Part shown: piece after piece, positions 52,780 through 62,298 of the stretch | How positions within the stretch are numbered: position 1 is the stretch's first letter | Layout of the letters: each line of letters opens with the position of its first letter | Assembly (NCBI GenBank): GCA_965261055.1 | Contig: OZ253440.1 | Span: 558,001 to 622,000, forward strand | Length of the DNA: 64,000 nucleotides | Source: G965261055 sp965261055 [NCBI: Fibrobacteria bacterium] | GTDB lineage: Bacteria > Fibrobacterota > Fibrobacteria > UBA11236 | Direction of reading: 5' to 3' | Made by a program: the position numbers and the translations under genes | The notes under the pieces: model-generated | What the model was told of the DNA's origin: nothing | The model's database searches: none | The model's input: the letters and a program-made list of their open reading frames with translations, nothing else

Positions 52780-54315
52780 CTATTTTTTCTTATGCTTTCT
52801 AAAGTAACAAATCAAGAACCACAAATTAAACACAATCCAAAACCATAGAAAGAAAATTTCTAATACCGTTCCTATTTTTTGATACACAGTCGTTTTCGTT
52901 CTAATTTCAATTTGTGTTGTCAATACTGTTTTTTCCAATAATTGCGTTTGAGCAATATCCCGCCCCCAAGCATCATAATAAACACTAATACCAGCATTAA
53001 CACTCCTAATAATAGGCAAACCTAATTCAATTGATCGAAAACGAGTAATTTTTAAATGTTGATACGGTGCAGCTGTTTCTCCAAACCAACTGTCGTTTGT
53101 CAAATTAAGTAAAACTTGAGCACCTCTATTTTTGATATTACGAATAAAGTAAGGATAAACAACTTCATAACAAATCGCAGGACTATATTTTACACCATTC
53201 CAATTCCAAATAACAGGACCATCCCCTTCTACAAAATCGCCTTCACCTAAATTTATAAAATTTAAAAAAGGAAGAACATTATCAAATGGTAATTTTTCAC
53301 TAAATGGAACTAAACGAATTTTTGAATATTGTTCATAAAATACTTGTTTTATATGAACCATCTCTGGATCTAGGAAAAAAGCAGAATTAAGATAAACAAA
53401 AGGTTTAACTGGGTGATCATTTTCTTTAAAGTCTAATGAACCAAATACGATAGCAACTTTATTTTTCTTAGCCCATTTCAACCAATCATAAAAAACACTT
53501 GGAACATCTTTCAAAAAATGAGATACAACACTTTCTGGTAAAACAAATAAGTCACCTTTTTTTAGGGGAGACTTTTTCATTTGATTTAAAATCTCTTTCA
53601 TTTGAGATTTAAACAAAGGTCTTTCCCATTTAAAATCTTGAGGGATCGCTGGCTGAACAATATGAATAGAGGTTTTTTTCACCTCATTTTTTGGAGTTGT
53701 TGCAAGTGTTATCATTCCAAATATCCACAGAAAGAAAGAAATAAACAAAGCTCCTACTAAAAATTTTAGTCCTGATTTTGATTTTCTATTTTTATAAAAT
53801 TCCATAACTAAAAGGTTACAAAGAATAATCAAAAAAGATAATCCAAAAACTCCAATCCAAGATATGATTTGAATTAATGAAATAAAATCACCTAAGGTAT
53901 AACTCAAATGAAACCAAGGAAAAGATAAATCACCTTGAGTTCTAAAAACCTCAAAACCAGCCCATAATGTAGGAAACAATATCAAAAAAAATCTAGACCG
54001 ACGAGCCCATATAAATAAAGAACCTACATACCCGCTAACACAACAAAAGAAAATAAGGAGAAAGAACCAACCTACAACTGCAATGGAGTCTGGTATAAAT
54101 TTGAATGCATTTGTAATCCAATAATACATTAAAGCATTATAAGGCAAACTTAAAATCGCATGGTACACAAAAGCCTGTTTAGCTGTCAATTTTTCAGTTA
54201 GATAAAAAATAGGTACCCAAAGAAAAAATGTCATCCAACCTAATCCAAAAGGAGGAAAAGCTAATCCGCATAAAAAATAACTTACAGTAAAAATTAAGAT
54301 TCTCTTTTTATTCAT
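52780..54315 (-). CDS. lnt: Apolipoprotein N-acyltransferase
   Basis: Inner-membrane enzyme that adds the third acyl chain to lipoproteins. Nitrilase-fold catalytic residues are E261 (VLPESVVSHF), K332 (YSKIRLVPFSEKLPF) and C382 (SPAICYEVVYPYF) in the numbering from the ATG at 54315. About six membrane segments precede this domain and one follows. The 511 residues are normal. An upstream GTG would add 13 residues, but the internal ATG with a GAAGAAAAAA stretch is better. It overlaps rsmI by 8 bases. It explains the lipoproteins seen elsewhere. Confidence 0.94.
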   Translation of the reverse strand: MNKKRILIFTVSYFLCGLAFPPFGLGWMTFFLWVPIFYLTEKLTAKQAFVYHAILSLPYNALMYYWITNAFKFIPDSIAVVGWFFLLIFFCCVSGYVGSLFIWARRSRFFLILFPTLWAGFEVFRTQGDLSFPWFHLSYTLGDFISLIQIISWIGVFGLSFLIILCNLLVMEFYKNRKSKSGLKFLVGALFISFFLWIFGMITLATTPKNEVKKTSIHIVQPAIPQDFKWERPLFKSQMKEILNQMKKSPLKKGDLFVLPESVVSHFLKDVPSVFYDWLKWAKKNKVAIVFGSLDFKENDHPVKPFVYLNSAFFLDPEMVHIKQVFYEQYSKIRLVPFSEKLPFDNVLPFLNFINLGEGDFVEGDGPVIWNWNGVKYSPAICYEVVYPYFIRNIKNRGAQVLLNLTNDSWFGETAAPYQHLKITRFRSIELGLPIIRSVNAGISVYYDAWGRDIAQTQLLEKTVLTTQIEIRTKTTVYQKIGTVLEIFFLWFWIVFNLWFLICYFRKHKKK

Positions 54316-55024
54316 TTTTTTCTTCTTTAGGATGCATGAGTAATACATACTCACCTTTTGGTTTTCTTTCTTGATAATAGTCTAAATGTTCTTGAATTGT
54401 TTTTACTAAATTCTCTTCAAATTTTTTAGTTAACTCTCTTGCTAAAACAATTAAAAAACCTTCTCCAAATACCATTTTTAAACTATTCAAAAAAAGAATA
54501 ACTTGATATTTGCCAACATAATATATTAAAGTGGGTATCCATTTTTGTGAATCATTTTGATACAAATCACGATAATATTCTAACTGCTTTATTTGTTGTA
54601 CAGACTTTTTGGGAGGAAAATTTGCAAATAAAAAACGATCGGTTGGCAAACCTGAAGAAACCAATCCGCTAATCGCCGCACAAGGACCCGGAATAGAAAT
54701 CACTGAATACCCCTGCCTTCTAGCTTCTCTAACAACATAAAAAGCAGGATCAGCAATACCTGGTGTCCCAGCATCACAAACCAAAGCTAAAGAAAGCTCT
54801 TGCTCTAACAGATTAAGAATACTTAAAGATTTTTTATTTTTATTAATATCGTTGTATGAATCTAACGGTGTCTTAATCTTGTAATACTTTAAGAGAATAC
54901 CTGTATAGCGAGTATCTTCTGCAAAAATTTTGGAAACACTTTTTAAAGTATCAATCGCCCTAAAAGAAATATCTTCTAAATTACCAATCGGTGTTGCAAC
55001 AATGAAAAGGGCGACATTTGGCAT
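54308..55024 (-). CDS. rsmI: 16S rRNA (cytidine-1402-2'-O)-methyltransferase
   Basis: Methylates the ribose of C1402 in 16S rRNA, at the decoding site, with S-adenosylmethionine. Motifs LFIVATPIGNLEDISFRAI, the FAEDTRYTGILL, DAGTPGIADPAFYVVREAR and VISIPGPCAAISGLVSSGL are characteristic. The 238 residues are at the short end of the family (about 280 in E. coli), mainly at the C-terminus. It starts 6 bases after folE ends. Confidence 0.94.
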   Translation of the reverse strand: MPNVALFIVATPIGNLEDISFRAIDTLKSVSKIFAEDTRYTGILLKYYKIKTPLDSYNDINKNKKSLSILNLLEQELSLALVCDAGTPGIADPAFYVVREARRQGYSVISIPGPCAAISGLVSSGLPTDRFLFANFPPKKSVQQIKQLEYYRDLYQNDSQKWIPTLIYYVGKYQVILFLNSLKMVFGEGFLIVLARELTKKFEENLVKTIQEHLDYYQERKPKGEYVLLMHPKEEKNE

Positions 55025-55030
55025 AAAAAT

Positions 55031-55576
55031 TTAAAGTAACTGATAGAAGTACTGCTTCTCTTCAGGTGTATTTAAGCAACCTTTAAAAGATTGCGTTATC
55101 ATTTTAGCACTCTCTTTTTTAGTTCCTCGGTGAGCCATACAACTGTGAGTTGAAGATACAACAACAGCAATTCCTTTAGGTTTTAAACCGACTTCCAACG
55201 CTTCCGAAATTTCACGCGTTAACTTCTCTTGCAATTGTGGTCGAGCTGCTACAATATCAATCATTCTTGAAAGCTTAGATAAACCAACAACTTTTCCATT
55301 AGGAATATAACCTAAGGAAACATTACCTATAAAAGGAAGTAAATGATGCTCACAAAAAGAAACGAAATGTATATTTTTAACCATCACTAGATCACCATAA
55401 GGTTCGTTAAATATTTTTTTAAGAGGCTCAGTCTCATTTTTTGCTATTCCCGAAAAAAACTCTTGGTACATTTTACTCACACGACGCGGTGTATCAAGAA
55501 TTCCTTCTCGATTAACATTTTCACCTATACCTTGTAAGATGAGTTTTACACCTTCTTCTATTAATTTCAAATTCAT
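55031..55576 (-). CDS. folE: GTP cyclohydrolase I
   Basis: First step of folate synthesis: GTP to 7,8-dihydroneopterin triphosphate. Zinc ligands C75, H78 and C146 are in FCEHHLLPF and THSCMAHRG. GLSKLSRMIDIVAARPQLQE and KESAKMITQSF are family blocks. At 181 residues it is normal. A GAGGG site precedes the ATG. It stands 7 bases after argA on the same strand. Confidence 0.96.
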   Translation of the reverse strand: MNLKLIEEGVKLILQGIGENVNREGILDTPRRVSKMYQEFFSGIAKNETEPLKKIFNEPYGDLVMVKNIHFVSFCEHHLLPFIGNVSLGYIPNGKVVGLSKLSRMIDIVAARPQLQEKLTREISEALEVGLKPKGIAVVVSSTHSCMAHRGTKKESAKMITQSFKGCLNTPEEKQYFYQLL

Positions 55577-55583
55577 GTTACCC

Positions 55584-56918
55584 TCAAAGCTCTTTTGTAA
55601 AAATTTTAGAATTTCGTTGTTTATTATACTCTTTATCTTCTGGTAAATAACTAAGCTTATTTAATGAAAACCCCAAAGAAATGAAAAAGTCACTTGACTG
55701 TGTTGTTAATGCAAAAATGGATTTCATTTTCTCTTTCTTTGCTTTCTCAATTAAAAAAGAGACCAATAAAAAACCGACACCTTGTCTTTTATAAATTGGA
55801 TTCACAATAATAGATTGTATTTCTACTTGTTTACTAGCAGGAAAAAACCTTAAAGATCCACAAGCATAAATAGTATCATCTACAGCATACACAAAAAAGT
55901 TATGCAATTGTCCTAAAATATCTTCTGCAGTGCGATGTAATAAAATTTCCTCTTTAACAAAAGGATGCATTAAATTAAGAATATTGAGAATATCTTCTTT
56001 TTTAGCTAGTCTTATATTTGTATTAGGATCTTTTTGGATCATCGTTCCACGACCACGACTAGAAAAAATTTCTCGTAAAAAACCCCCATTTATCGCTCCA
56101 TTTAGAATATGAACGCGATCTACTCCCTCTTCACAAGCTTGTACAGAATACTGTAACAAATCTTTCTCTATTTTAGGTAAGTCTGTTAGATGCTCATCTA
56201 AAATTTTCTTAGCTTGAAAAAGTTCAATAAAAGAGTAAATACCATTATCTCGTACTGCTAAATCTAAACTTTTTTGTTGATTAATTTGAGAAATTCCATT
56301 TTTAAGACCAATAAAAAATAATTTAGAAGCTTGTAAACTTTGCGAAATAAAAACAGCCAATTCATTACTAGAAATATTATAAGACAGACCCTTTGCTCCC
56401 CAACCAATGTTTGAAACAATAGGAATAACTCCATTATTAAGTAAAGATAATATTGTTTCTTTCTTAATTGAATTAACCTTTCCTGTATATTGGTAATCGA
56501 CTCCCCTAATAACACCCATTTCTTGTGCTTGAACCCAATTTCCCATAGCACTTTCAACACCATATTCAGAGAAAGTCGAAAAAAAACGATTCATGATATG
56601 TGTCGATGCAAATTTAATGATTGGAAGAGCCTCTTGAGAAGTAATTCGAGTATCCTTTTCAAATCGTGTTTCTATATTCTCTTTTTTTAACCATTCTTGA
56701 ATAGAATGACGTACTCCAGGAACAACAATTACTTTAACTCCCATCCTATTAACTAAAGACATATCTTGAATTAATAAGGGAAATAAAGGATCAGATAATA
56801 AATCATCCTCTATTTTTAAGACAAAAATTTGAGATTTAAAACGCGATGTGTATCCAAAAACCTCTCTAATTAAGTTTGTAGAATAATTCGTTTCATCAAC
56901 ATTTTCTATTTCTAGCAT
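55584..56918 (-). CDS. argA: Amino-acid N-acetyltransferase (N-acetylglutamate synthase)
   Basis: First step of arginine synthesis: N-acetylates glutamate. The N-terminal 290 residues form an amino-acid-kinase-type regulatory domain (VIVVPGVRHSIQEWLK, GVIPIVSNIGWGAKGLSYN, NELAVFISQSL). The C-terminal 150 residues are a GNAT acetyltransferase (NIRLAKKEDILNILNLM, and the acetyl-CoA loop VNPIYKRQGVGFLLVSFLI). Length 444 matches E. coli ArgA. Likely feedback-inhibited by arginine via the kinase-like domain. argB and argC are 15 kb upstream in the window. Confidence 0.93.
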   Translation of the reverse strand: MLEIENVDETNYSTNLIREVFGYTSRFKSQIFVLKIEDDLLSDPLFPLLIQDMSLVNRMGVKVIVVPGVRHSIQEWLKKENIETRFEKDTRITSQEALPIIKFASTHIMNRFFSTFSEYGVESAMGNWVQAQEMGVIRGVDYQYTGKVNSIKKETILSLLNNGVIPIVSNIGWGAKGLSYNISSNELAVFISQSLQASKLFFIGLKNGISQINQQKSLDLAVRDNGIYSFIELFQAKKILDEHLTDLPKIEKDLLQYSVQACEEGVDRVHILNGAINGGFLREIFSSRGRGTMIQKDPNTNIRLAKKEDILNILNLMHPFVKEEILLHRTAEDILGQLHNFFVYAVDDTIYACGSLRFFPASKQVEIQSIIVNPIYKRQGVGFLLVSFLIEKAKKEKMKSIFALTTQSSDFFISLGFSLNKLSYLPEDKEYNKQRNSKIFTKEL

Positions 56919-56928
56919 TTTTTATTTA

Positions 56929-57387
56929 TTAGATAAGCTCAAGGAGAGATTTTGCATGTTCTTTAACTTGAACACCATATTTAACATATTGTAAAATTCC
57001 TTCTTCATTAATTAAAAAAGTAGACCGAACAATGCCCATGTAGTTGACTCCAAAATTCTTTTTCTCTTGCCATACTCTATACTTTTCACAAACGACACCC
57101 TTCTCATCACTCAAAAGATCAAATTTTAATGACTTTTTTTCAACAAAACGACAATGAGACTCTATTGAATCCTTAGACACACCTAGAATAACAGTATTTT
57201 TGATTTTAAAATCAAGTAACAGTGTATTAAAATCCTGAGCCTGAGTCGTACAACCTGGTGTATTATCCTTAGGATAGAAATAAAGAACAACTTTCTGACC
57301 TTGAAATGCTTCAAGACTCATTTTTTCTTTTAAAAAAGAATCTAAAATAAATAAAGGAGCAGTATCTCCAACTTTTAACTCGGTCAT
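56929..57387 (-). CDS. bcp: Peroxiredoxin, Bcp/PrxQ type
   Basis: Thiol peroxidase of 152 residues that detoxifies H2O2 and organic peroxides. The peroxidatic Cys is C46 in FYPKDNTPGCTTQAQDF. The resolving Cys five residues on (C-T-x-x-A-C in most PrxQ) is Gln here (position 51), so the enzyme would be 1-Cys or use another Cys (SHCRFV or GVVCEKY). Remaining motifs VILGVSKDSIESH and DLLSDEKG are normal. It starts 10 bases upstream of argA's end of strand order and shares its direction. Confidence 0.92.
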   Translation of the reverse strand: MTELKVGDTAPLFILDSFLKEKMSLEAFQGQKVVLYFYPKDNTPGCTTQAQDFNTLLLDFKIKNTVILGVSKDSIESHCRFVEKKSLKFDLLSDEKGVVCEKYRVWQEKKNFGVNYMGIVRSTFLINEEGILQYVKYGVQVKEHAKSLLELI

Positions 57388-57435
57388 ATATTTCCTAATT
57401 TTGATTCTAAAAGATAGTAATTTACTAAGATTTTT

Positions 57436-58365
57436 TTAAAAGTTAATTTCGTCCCAATGTGATTCTATAGAGGCATCTTTAGAAGTAATCGTAAGAATAG
57501 CTGCTGCTTGGAAGCGAATTGCATCCCATAAACAGTGTTTAGGTTCTTGTAAAAACCCTTGCCATAAAGAAAATTGAGATAAACTGTACAAGCTTGTTGG
57601 TAATTCCAACTTTAAAGACTCCAAAGAAATCGTTCTCTCTACCACTTCACTCTTCTCAAAACTCATCACTGTTGTTGGTTTGTGAAATAAAAAATCAATA
57701 ACGCCATGATTCCCTAAAACGATATTAGATTCTACCCCCAACTCCGCCAAGGTCTTTAACATCCTTTCAGCATAAGCCTTATGTGATATTCCAATTAACA
57801 TAGGTGCTTTTTTATAAGGGGTTAACATCTTCTCCAAAGTGTGTAAAAAAGATCGAAAGCCTAATTCTTTACGCACTGTGTTAAAACTTCTCCAATTAGG
57901 TATAAGTTCTTCCGAATGAAAAATACGCAGAATTAAAATTTCATATTCATCTGGAAAAATTCCTTTTAATAGTTCTAAAGAATGATTAAAAGATTCATGA
58001 TTATTGGATAAAATAGGATTACTATGTACTACAATTGGTTTTAAACCTTTTTTAATCAATAGACCTAATGCCAAAATACTTAAAACCCCACCCTTACGAG
58101 GAGTATCCGAAGACAAATTTAATACAAAATCAGCTTCTAAAGTCATTTTCTTCTCTTGATTTTTAAAACAAATTTCTGTAAAACCATTTAATTCTTCTTG
58201 AGACAATTCTTTAATTCGCAGTGCTTGCAAAAATGCCCCAAACTGAGATTGTGTAAAACCATTGTTTAACAAAGTCGACATCGCTAAACCTGCTTCTTCT
58301 TGTGTTAATGATTTAGAAAGAGTTTTCCCTTTCCCTACTTTTTTAATAAAATCAGTTGCTATCAT
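57436..58365 (-). CDS. Anthranilate phosphoribosyltransferase-like protein (TrpD2/YbiB type)
   Basis: 309 residues of the AnPRT/NP-II fold. The N-terminal helical domain reads LTQEEAGLAMSTLLNNG, with FGAFLQALRIKELSQEELNG; the C-terminal part carries a KHGN-like VVHSNPI and VLGNHGVIDFL. The phosphate loop GTGGD of true TrpD is replaced by DTPRKGG, so it is unlikely to make tryptophan; TrpD2/YbiB proteins bind nucleic acids instead. It lies 48 bases from bcp. Downstream decay and a 250-base stretch (58366-58615) follow on the other side, with nothing clear inside. Confidence 0.78.
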   Translation of the reverse strand: MIATDFIKKVGKGKTLSKSLTQEEAGLAMSTLLNNGFTQSQFGAFLQALRIKELSQEELNGFTEICFKNQEKKMTLEADFVLNLSSDTPRKGGVLSILALGLLIKKGLKPIVVHSNPILSNNHESFNHSLELLKGIFPDEYEILILRIFHSEELIPNWRSFNTVRKELGFRSFLHTLEKMLTPYKKAPMLIGISHKAYAERMLKTLAELGVESNIVLGNHGVIDFLFHKPTTVMSFEKSEVVERTISLESLKLELPTSLYSLSQFSLWQGFLQEPKHCLWDAIRFQAAAILTITSKDASIESHWDEINF

Positions 58366-58615
58366 GGTTAAAAAATTTTGGATGGTTGTTAAAAGGTTAA
58401 GTTTTTAAAACTATAATTTAATTAAAAAATCACATGTAAATGATAACAAATTAGTATTGCATCATCATGTTAAATCACTATTCCTAAAATTATCTCTCTC
58501 TATCACAACAAAAGAAAGCCCATTAGCATTATAATCACCACATCTAGCTATACAATTCTTCTAACCACCATTTTCTCATCATGTTTTATGATTTATCATT
58601 TTTTATGATTAAAAA

Positions 58616-59658
58616 CTATTCAGCTTCAGCTCCTAAAATTTCTATTTCATAAAAAGCAGTGTAATTATTTACAAAGGTTGTCACCACTTTATTAAAAGCA
58701 GTTGATGGATTAGGAGTCACTGTAATATTCTGTGTCGCATTTAAAATTGTCACTGTTTCAATAACAGTATTATCATTCATAAAATTTACAGTAGCACCAT
58801 TCATTTTAGTAACTAGAAAACTAGAACCATAATAGTTATAAATACCATTATTATAAGTCTTAGAAAAGCTATGGGTAATCGGTACCATTCATGAATACCA
58901 AGGCGTACTTGATATTCTGCAGTAGCACCAGCATCCGTTGTTTTATCGCCATCAGAAATATAGCTGCTACTTACTTTGCTTCTGTGTCATAAGCGGTATT
59001 CCCAAAGAAATAGTGAGCTACTATTGTATGAGTAAATGTAACCCCTGTTGAAATGTTTCCTGTTACTATAATCTCTAACTCTGCTGATTGAGTCTGATCT
59101 ACTTTAAAAGTCGCTGTTATTGTCGCTATACCTACTGTTACTGCCATGACTTCCCCACTAGAACTTTACTTTCGCTACTAAAGAATCACTTGTTCTCCAA
59201 ATGACTGTTTCTGCGACTCCACTCTCTACCTCTACACTCGCTATTAACGTGTCTTTTGTTCCTATGACAATACCAGATGTTGTTTTGTCTAAAGACACAC
59301 ACTTAGTACACTGGTGCTGATGCTACTGTAATTTAGAAGTCGCGATTTTAGTAGTATCTGCTGTAAAAGTCACTGTTATTGTGCTATTCCTACTGATACA
59401 TCTATTATAGCACTACTAGAATTTACTGCCGCTATAGAAGTATTACTTGTTATCCAAGTAATTGTTTTGTCTGTCCCACATCAACTAGTGATACTGTCGA
59501 TATTACTCTTGATGAATCTCCCAATACTATTCTTACTGCAAGATTATCAATACTCACACTACTTATTGGAATCGGTGGTGGGTCGTCATCGCCACCAAAT
59601 ATGTTGTAATTGACAATGATTAATATGTTAGTAATGTAAATGTAATTAGCTTAATCAT
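58616..59658 (-). pseudogene. Decayed surface lipoprotein/adhesin with Big_2 Ig-like repeats
   Basis: A good AGGGAG site and ATG at 59658 open MIKLITFTLLTY, a signal that hits TAA; one base away it resumes IIVNYNIFGGDDDPPPIPI, where a lipobox Cys would sit at the Tyr. Then fragments in several frames give Ig-like Big_2 pieces: VSIDNLAVRIVLGDSSRVIS; ITSNTSIAAVNSSSAI; IASVEVESGVAETVIWRTSD; VMAVTVGIATITATFKVDQT. The last open 90 codons end YEIEILGAEAE, like the end of an F5/8-type (discoidin) domain. At least four frame breaks. A large adhesin gene has decayed. Confidence 0.7.
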
Positions 59659-59790
59659 TAGGTTCTCCCTATTATGGAATCCTTTGTATAGAATGACACT
59701 GTTCTATAACACTCTCAAGTATCATCTATACAGTCATAATAATCTGTACCTAATTAAAACTTGAGAACAGGATATTCAATTTGTTGTCAC

Positions 59791-59818
59791 AAAAAAAGAG
59801 CCACAAAAGGACTCTTTT
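59791..59818 (-). terminator. Terminator for the permease operon (minus strand)
   Basis: AAAAGAGCC (59794-59802) pairs with GG-a-CTCTTTT (59809-59818) around ACAAAA. On the minus strand the stem ends in CTCTTTTTTT, a good T run; on the plus strand it is weaker. It is about 220 bases after the permease stop at 60037. Confidence 0.65.
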
Positions 59819-59847
59819 AATCATTAAGATAGATTATAAATCTACTG

Positions 59848-59942
59848 TTAGCCTACTATTACAACTACTGTCGCTACTATCCCCCATCTGTTATCGCTCT
59901 GATTGTTGTTGTTCCTACTGATACTGCTGTTAGATATTGCAT
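59848..59942 (-). pseudogene. Remnant of another Big_2 repeat
   Basis: Minus strand reads LTAVSVGTTTIRAITDGG, stop, then in the next frame IVATVVVIVG and a stop. This is the end of a Big_2 domain (typical GVVTAVSVGTATITAxT...TATVVVTV). It is separated from the larger decayed adhesin by a terminator, so it may be part of a longer or second copy. Confidence 0.6.
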
Positions 59943-60036
59943 TTTATAATAAAACTCCTCTCTAAAAGAGACTTGACTTCAATTTTAAAACTGTGTGTAA
60001 GTTAAGTTTTAAGAACTTTTTTAGACTCAATCAAAA

Positions 60037-61119
60037 TCAATTAAAAGACGACTCTTCAAATTCATCTTGAAATATTTCCTGATAGAAATTAAAAAGACTC
60101 AAAACAATAGAGACTAAAGCTGGACCTAAAAGAAAACCAATAATTCCAAAAACTTGAACCCCACCAAGAGTACTGATAATAACGAGTAAACTATGCATCT
60201 GTAGCTTTTTACCCATAATTAGAGGACGTAAAATGTAGTCTGTTACTCCAATAAAAAGACAAGAAATTAGAGCAAAAACTCCTAAGAGTATATAATTTTG
60301 TAAAAATAAAATGAGACTTGCTGGTATCAAAATCGCAAAAACTCCTACTGCAGGAATAATGGAAAGAAAGAATATTACAAAACCCCAAAAAATACAAGCT
60401 TCAAATCCGCAAATCCAAAGAGTAATCGCTCCTAAAACACCTTGTATAACACCGATGATACTCACTCCCTTAATAGACGATTGTATCGTATCTTTTAGAT
60501 TTTCAAGCATTCTCTGTTTTTGAAAATTTTGTAACGGAATCAAAGAAACCATAATCTTAACAATCCGTTTACCATCAATAAAAAAGTAAAAAGCAAATAA
60601 GACACTCATTCCTACTTCAAATACAATATTAAATATATTTTTTGATAAAAACACACCACCTGAGAAAACTTTCTTTAAAAGAACTTGAACTTTTGACTCT
60701 ATGTAGTCAACCACAAGTGGAAAGTTTAAAGTTCCATCTGTTTCAATCCAATCTAAACCAAAATATTGTAAAACAATAGCTAACTTTTGCCAAACTGGAG
60801 TAAGGAGCGTATTAAAAGTGTTCAATTGATCCTTATTATTTACAAATAAATCAAATGCTTGTTGATAGCTCCAGTAAAAAAATAAAGTTGCAGGCAAAAC
60901 AAAAATTAGAAAAACAACCACTAAAGTTAAAATTGAAGTGACATAACAATTTTTAAAGTATTTTATAAGATAATCATATATCGGTTGAGTTAGAAAAACG
61001 AAAAGTGAAGCTAATACAATTGGCATTAAAAAAGACTGTATTATATAAATGAAAACCAAAGAAAAAAATATTAAAATCCAAATAAAACTTTTTTTTAGAA
61101 ACGATTTTTGATTTAACAC
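60037..61119 (-). CDS. AI-2E family permease (PerM/YdiK-like)
   Basis: 360-residue inner-membrane protein. Eight or so hydrophobic segments, and the family signatures GVSIIGVIQGVLGAITLWICG, IIPAVGVFAILIPASLILFL and the C-terminal TDYILRPLIMGKKLQMH with LGGVQVFGIIGFLLGPAL. Named AI-2E transporters, but many members exchange other substrates or Na+/H+, so the cargo is unknown. The start is GTG with AAGGAG 9-11 bases upstream. 27 bases from gcvT, so probably one transcript. Confidence 0.9.
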   Translation of the reverse strand: MLNQKSFLKKSFIWILIFFSLVFIYIIQSFLMPIVLASLFVFLTQPIYDYLIKYFKNCYVTSILTLVVVFLIFVLPATLFFYWSYQQAFDLFVNNKDQLNTFNTLLTPVWQKLAIVLQYFGLDWIETDGTLNFPLVVDYIESKVQVLLKKVFSGGVFLSKNIFNIVFEVGMSVLFAFYFFIDGKRIVKIMVSLIPLQNFQKQRMLENLKDTIQSSIKGVSIIGVIQGVLGAITLWICGFEACIFWGFVIFFLSIIPAVGVFAILIPASLILFLQNYILLGVFALISCLFIGVTDYILRPLIMGKKLQMHSLLVIISTLGGVQVFGIIGFLLGPALVSIVLSLFNFYQEIFQDEFEESSFN

Positions 61120-61146
61120 TTTAATAATTCTCCTTGATTTAATATT

Positions 61147-62226
61147 TTACCTTTTGTAAAAATACCTAGAACAAAGCTCTACTGGAACTTTTTTATGACG
61201 TGTCATTAAAGAGAAGCCTTCTTTATAACTGGTATATTTTTGACTCAAACGCACCATCCCTATCCCTCGTTCAAAAGTAAAAGAAAATGTTCCTGAAGTT
61301 AAAACGCCACAGACCTCTTCATTCCAGTATAAAACATCTCCTGCACGAGGAACAGCTTTTTTAAAAGTCTGAATTCCAACAATTTTTTGAGAGACACCTT
61401 GCTTAATTTTATCTTGAATGCTTTCTTTGCCAATAAACTCTTTTTTATCTAAATCAACTAACCATTTAAGACCCGATTCTAAAATATGATTGTCGGTTGT
61501 TAACTCATGACCATATAAAGAATATCCTGCTTCTAAACGCAGTACATCCCGAGCGGCCAGACCAACTGGTTTAATTCCATAGTCTTGACCAGTTTCCAAA
61601 AGCAGATCCCAAAGTTCTGAAGTTTTATTTGCATTTGGGTAAAATTCAAGACCATCTTCTCCAGTATAACCCGTACGACTGTAAACCATTAAATTTTGAT
61701 CAACCGTACTACTTCTAGAATAAAAACGATTTAAGTGACCTAAGTTTCGAGTTATCACTTTTTGAGCAAGCTCTATTGCTTTTGGACCTTGTAACGCTAA
61801 AATCCCTAATTTTTCTGTTTGGTTCTTTAAAGTCACATCTTTAATCAAATGCGTTTCCATCCACTGATAAACCGTTTCAGTATTGGAAGCATTGACAACT
61901 AAATGATAAGCATTTTCCCCGAGTAAAGTCACAACTAAGTCATCAATGACGCCTCCATCAAAATTACACATTGCTGTGTATTTAGTTTCAAGAGACTTTA
62001 AATTCAACAAGGAACTAACAACTATTTTTTCTAAAAAATAAAGTGCTTTAGAACCTGTAACCAAGATATTTCCCATATGTGAAACATCAAAAACACCCAC
62101 CGCTTTACGCACAGCTAAACATTCTTCTTTAACCTGTCCGTAATGAATAGGCATATTGAAACTGGAAAAATTAGCCATAGAAGCACCCAATTTAAGATGC
62201 TTTGAATGTAAAGGTGTCTGTTTCAT
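61147..62226 (-). CDS. gcvT: Aminomethyltransferase (glycine cleavage T protein)
   Basis: Moves the aminomethyl carbon of glycine to tetrahydrofolate, giving methylene-THF and ammonia. Domain signs: FNMPIHYGQVKEECLAVRK, VFDVSHMGNILVTG, SRTGYTGEDGLEFYPN, and the folate-binding AARDVLRLEAGYSLYGHEL (Asp, Arg). At 359 residues it is normal. SD AGAGGG precedes the ATG. gcvH and gcvP are not adjacent; the flanking genes are ftsZ and a permease. Confidence 0.95.
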   Translation of the reverse strand: MKQTPLHSKHLKLGASMANFSSFNMPIHYGQVKEECLAVRKAVGVFDVSHMGNILVTGSKALYFLEKIVVSSLLNLKSLETKYTAMCNFDGGVIDDLVVTLLGENAYHLVVNASNTETVYQWMETHLIKDVTLKNQTEKLGILALQGPKAIELAQKVITRNLGHLNRFYSRSSTVDQNLMVYSRTGYTGEDGLEFYPNANKTSELWDLLLETGQDYGIKPVGLAARDVLRLEAGYSLYGHELTTDNHILESGLKWLVDLDKKEFIGKESIQDKIKQGVSQKIVGIQTFKKAVPRAGDVLYWNEEVCGVLTSGTFSFTFERGIGMVRLSQKYTSYKEGFSLMTRHKKVPVELCSRYFYKR

Positions 62227-62298
62227 TAAACCCTCTTTAAACTAAGGATAAGAAACATGTTTTGAATAAAAACAATAGTCTCATTTAAAAAATAGTAT

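Noticed and set aside
57436-58365. True trpD
   Set aside because: The phosphate loop GTGGD is missing and no other trp gene is near; TrpD2/YbiB fits better.
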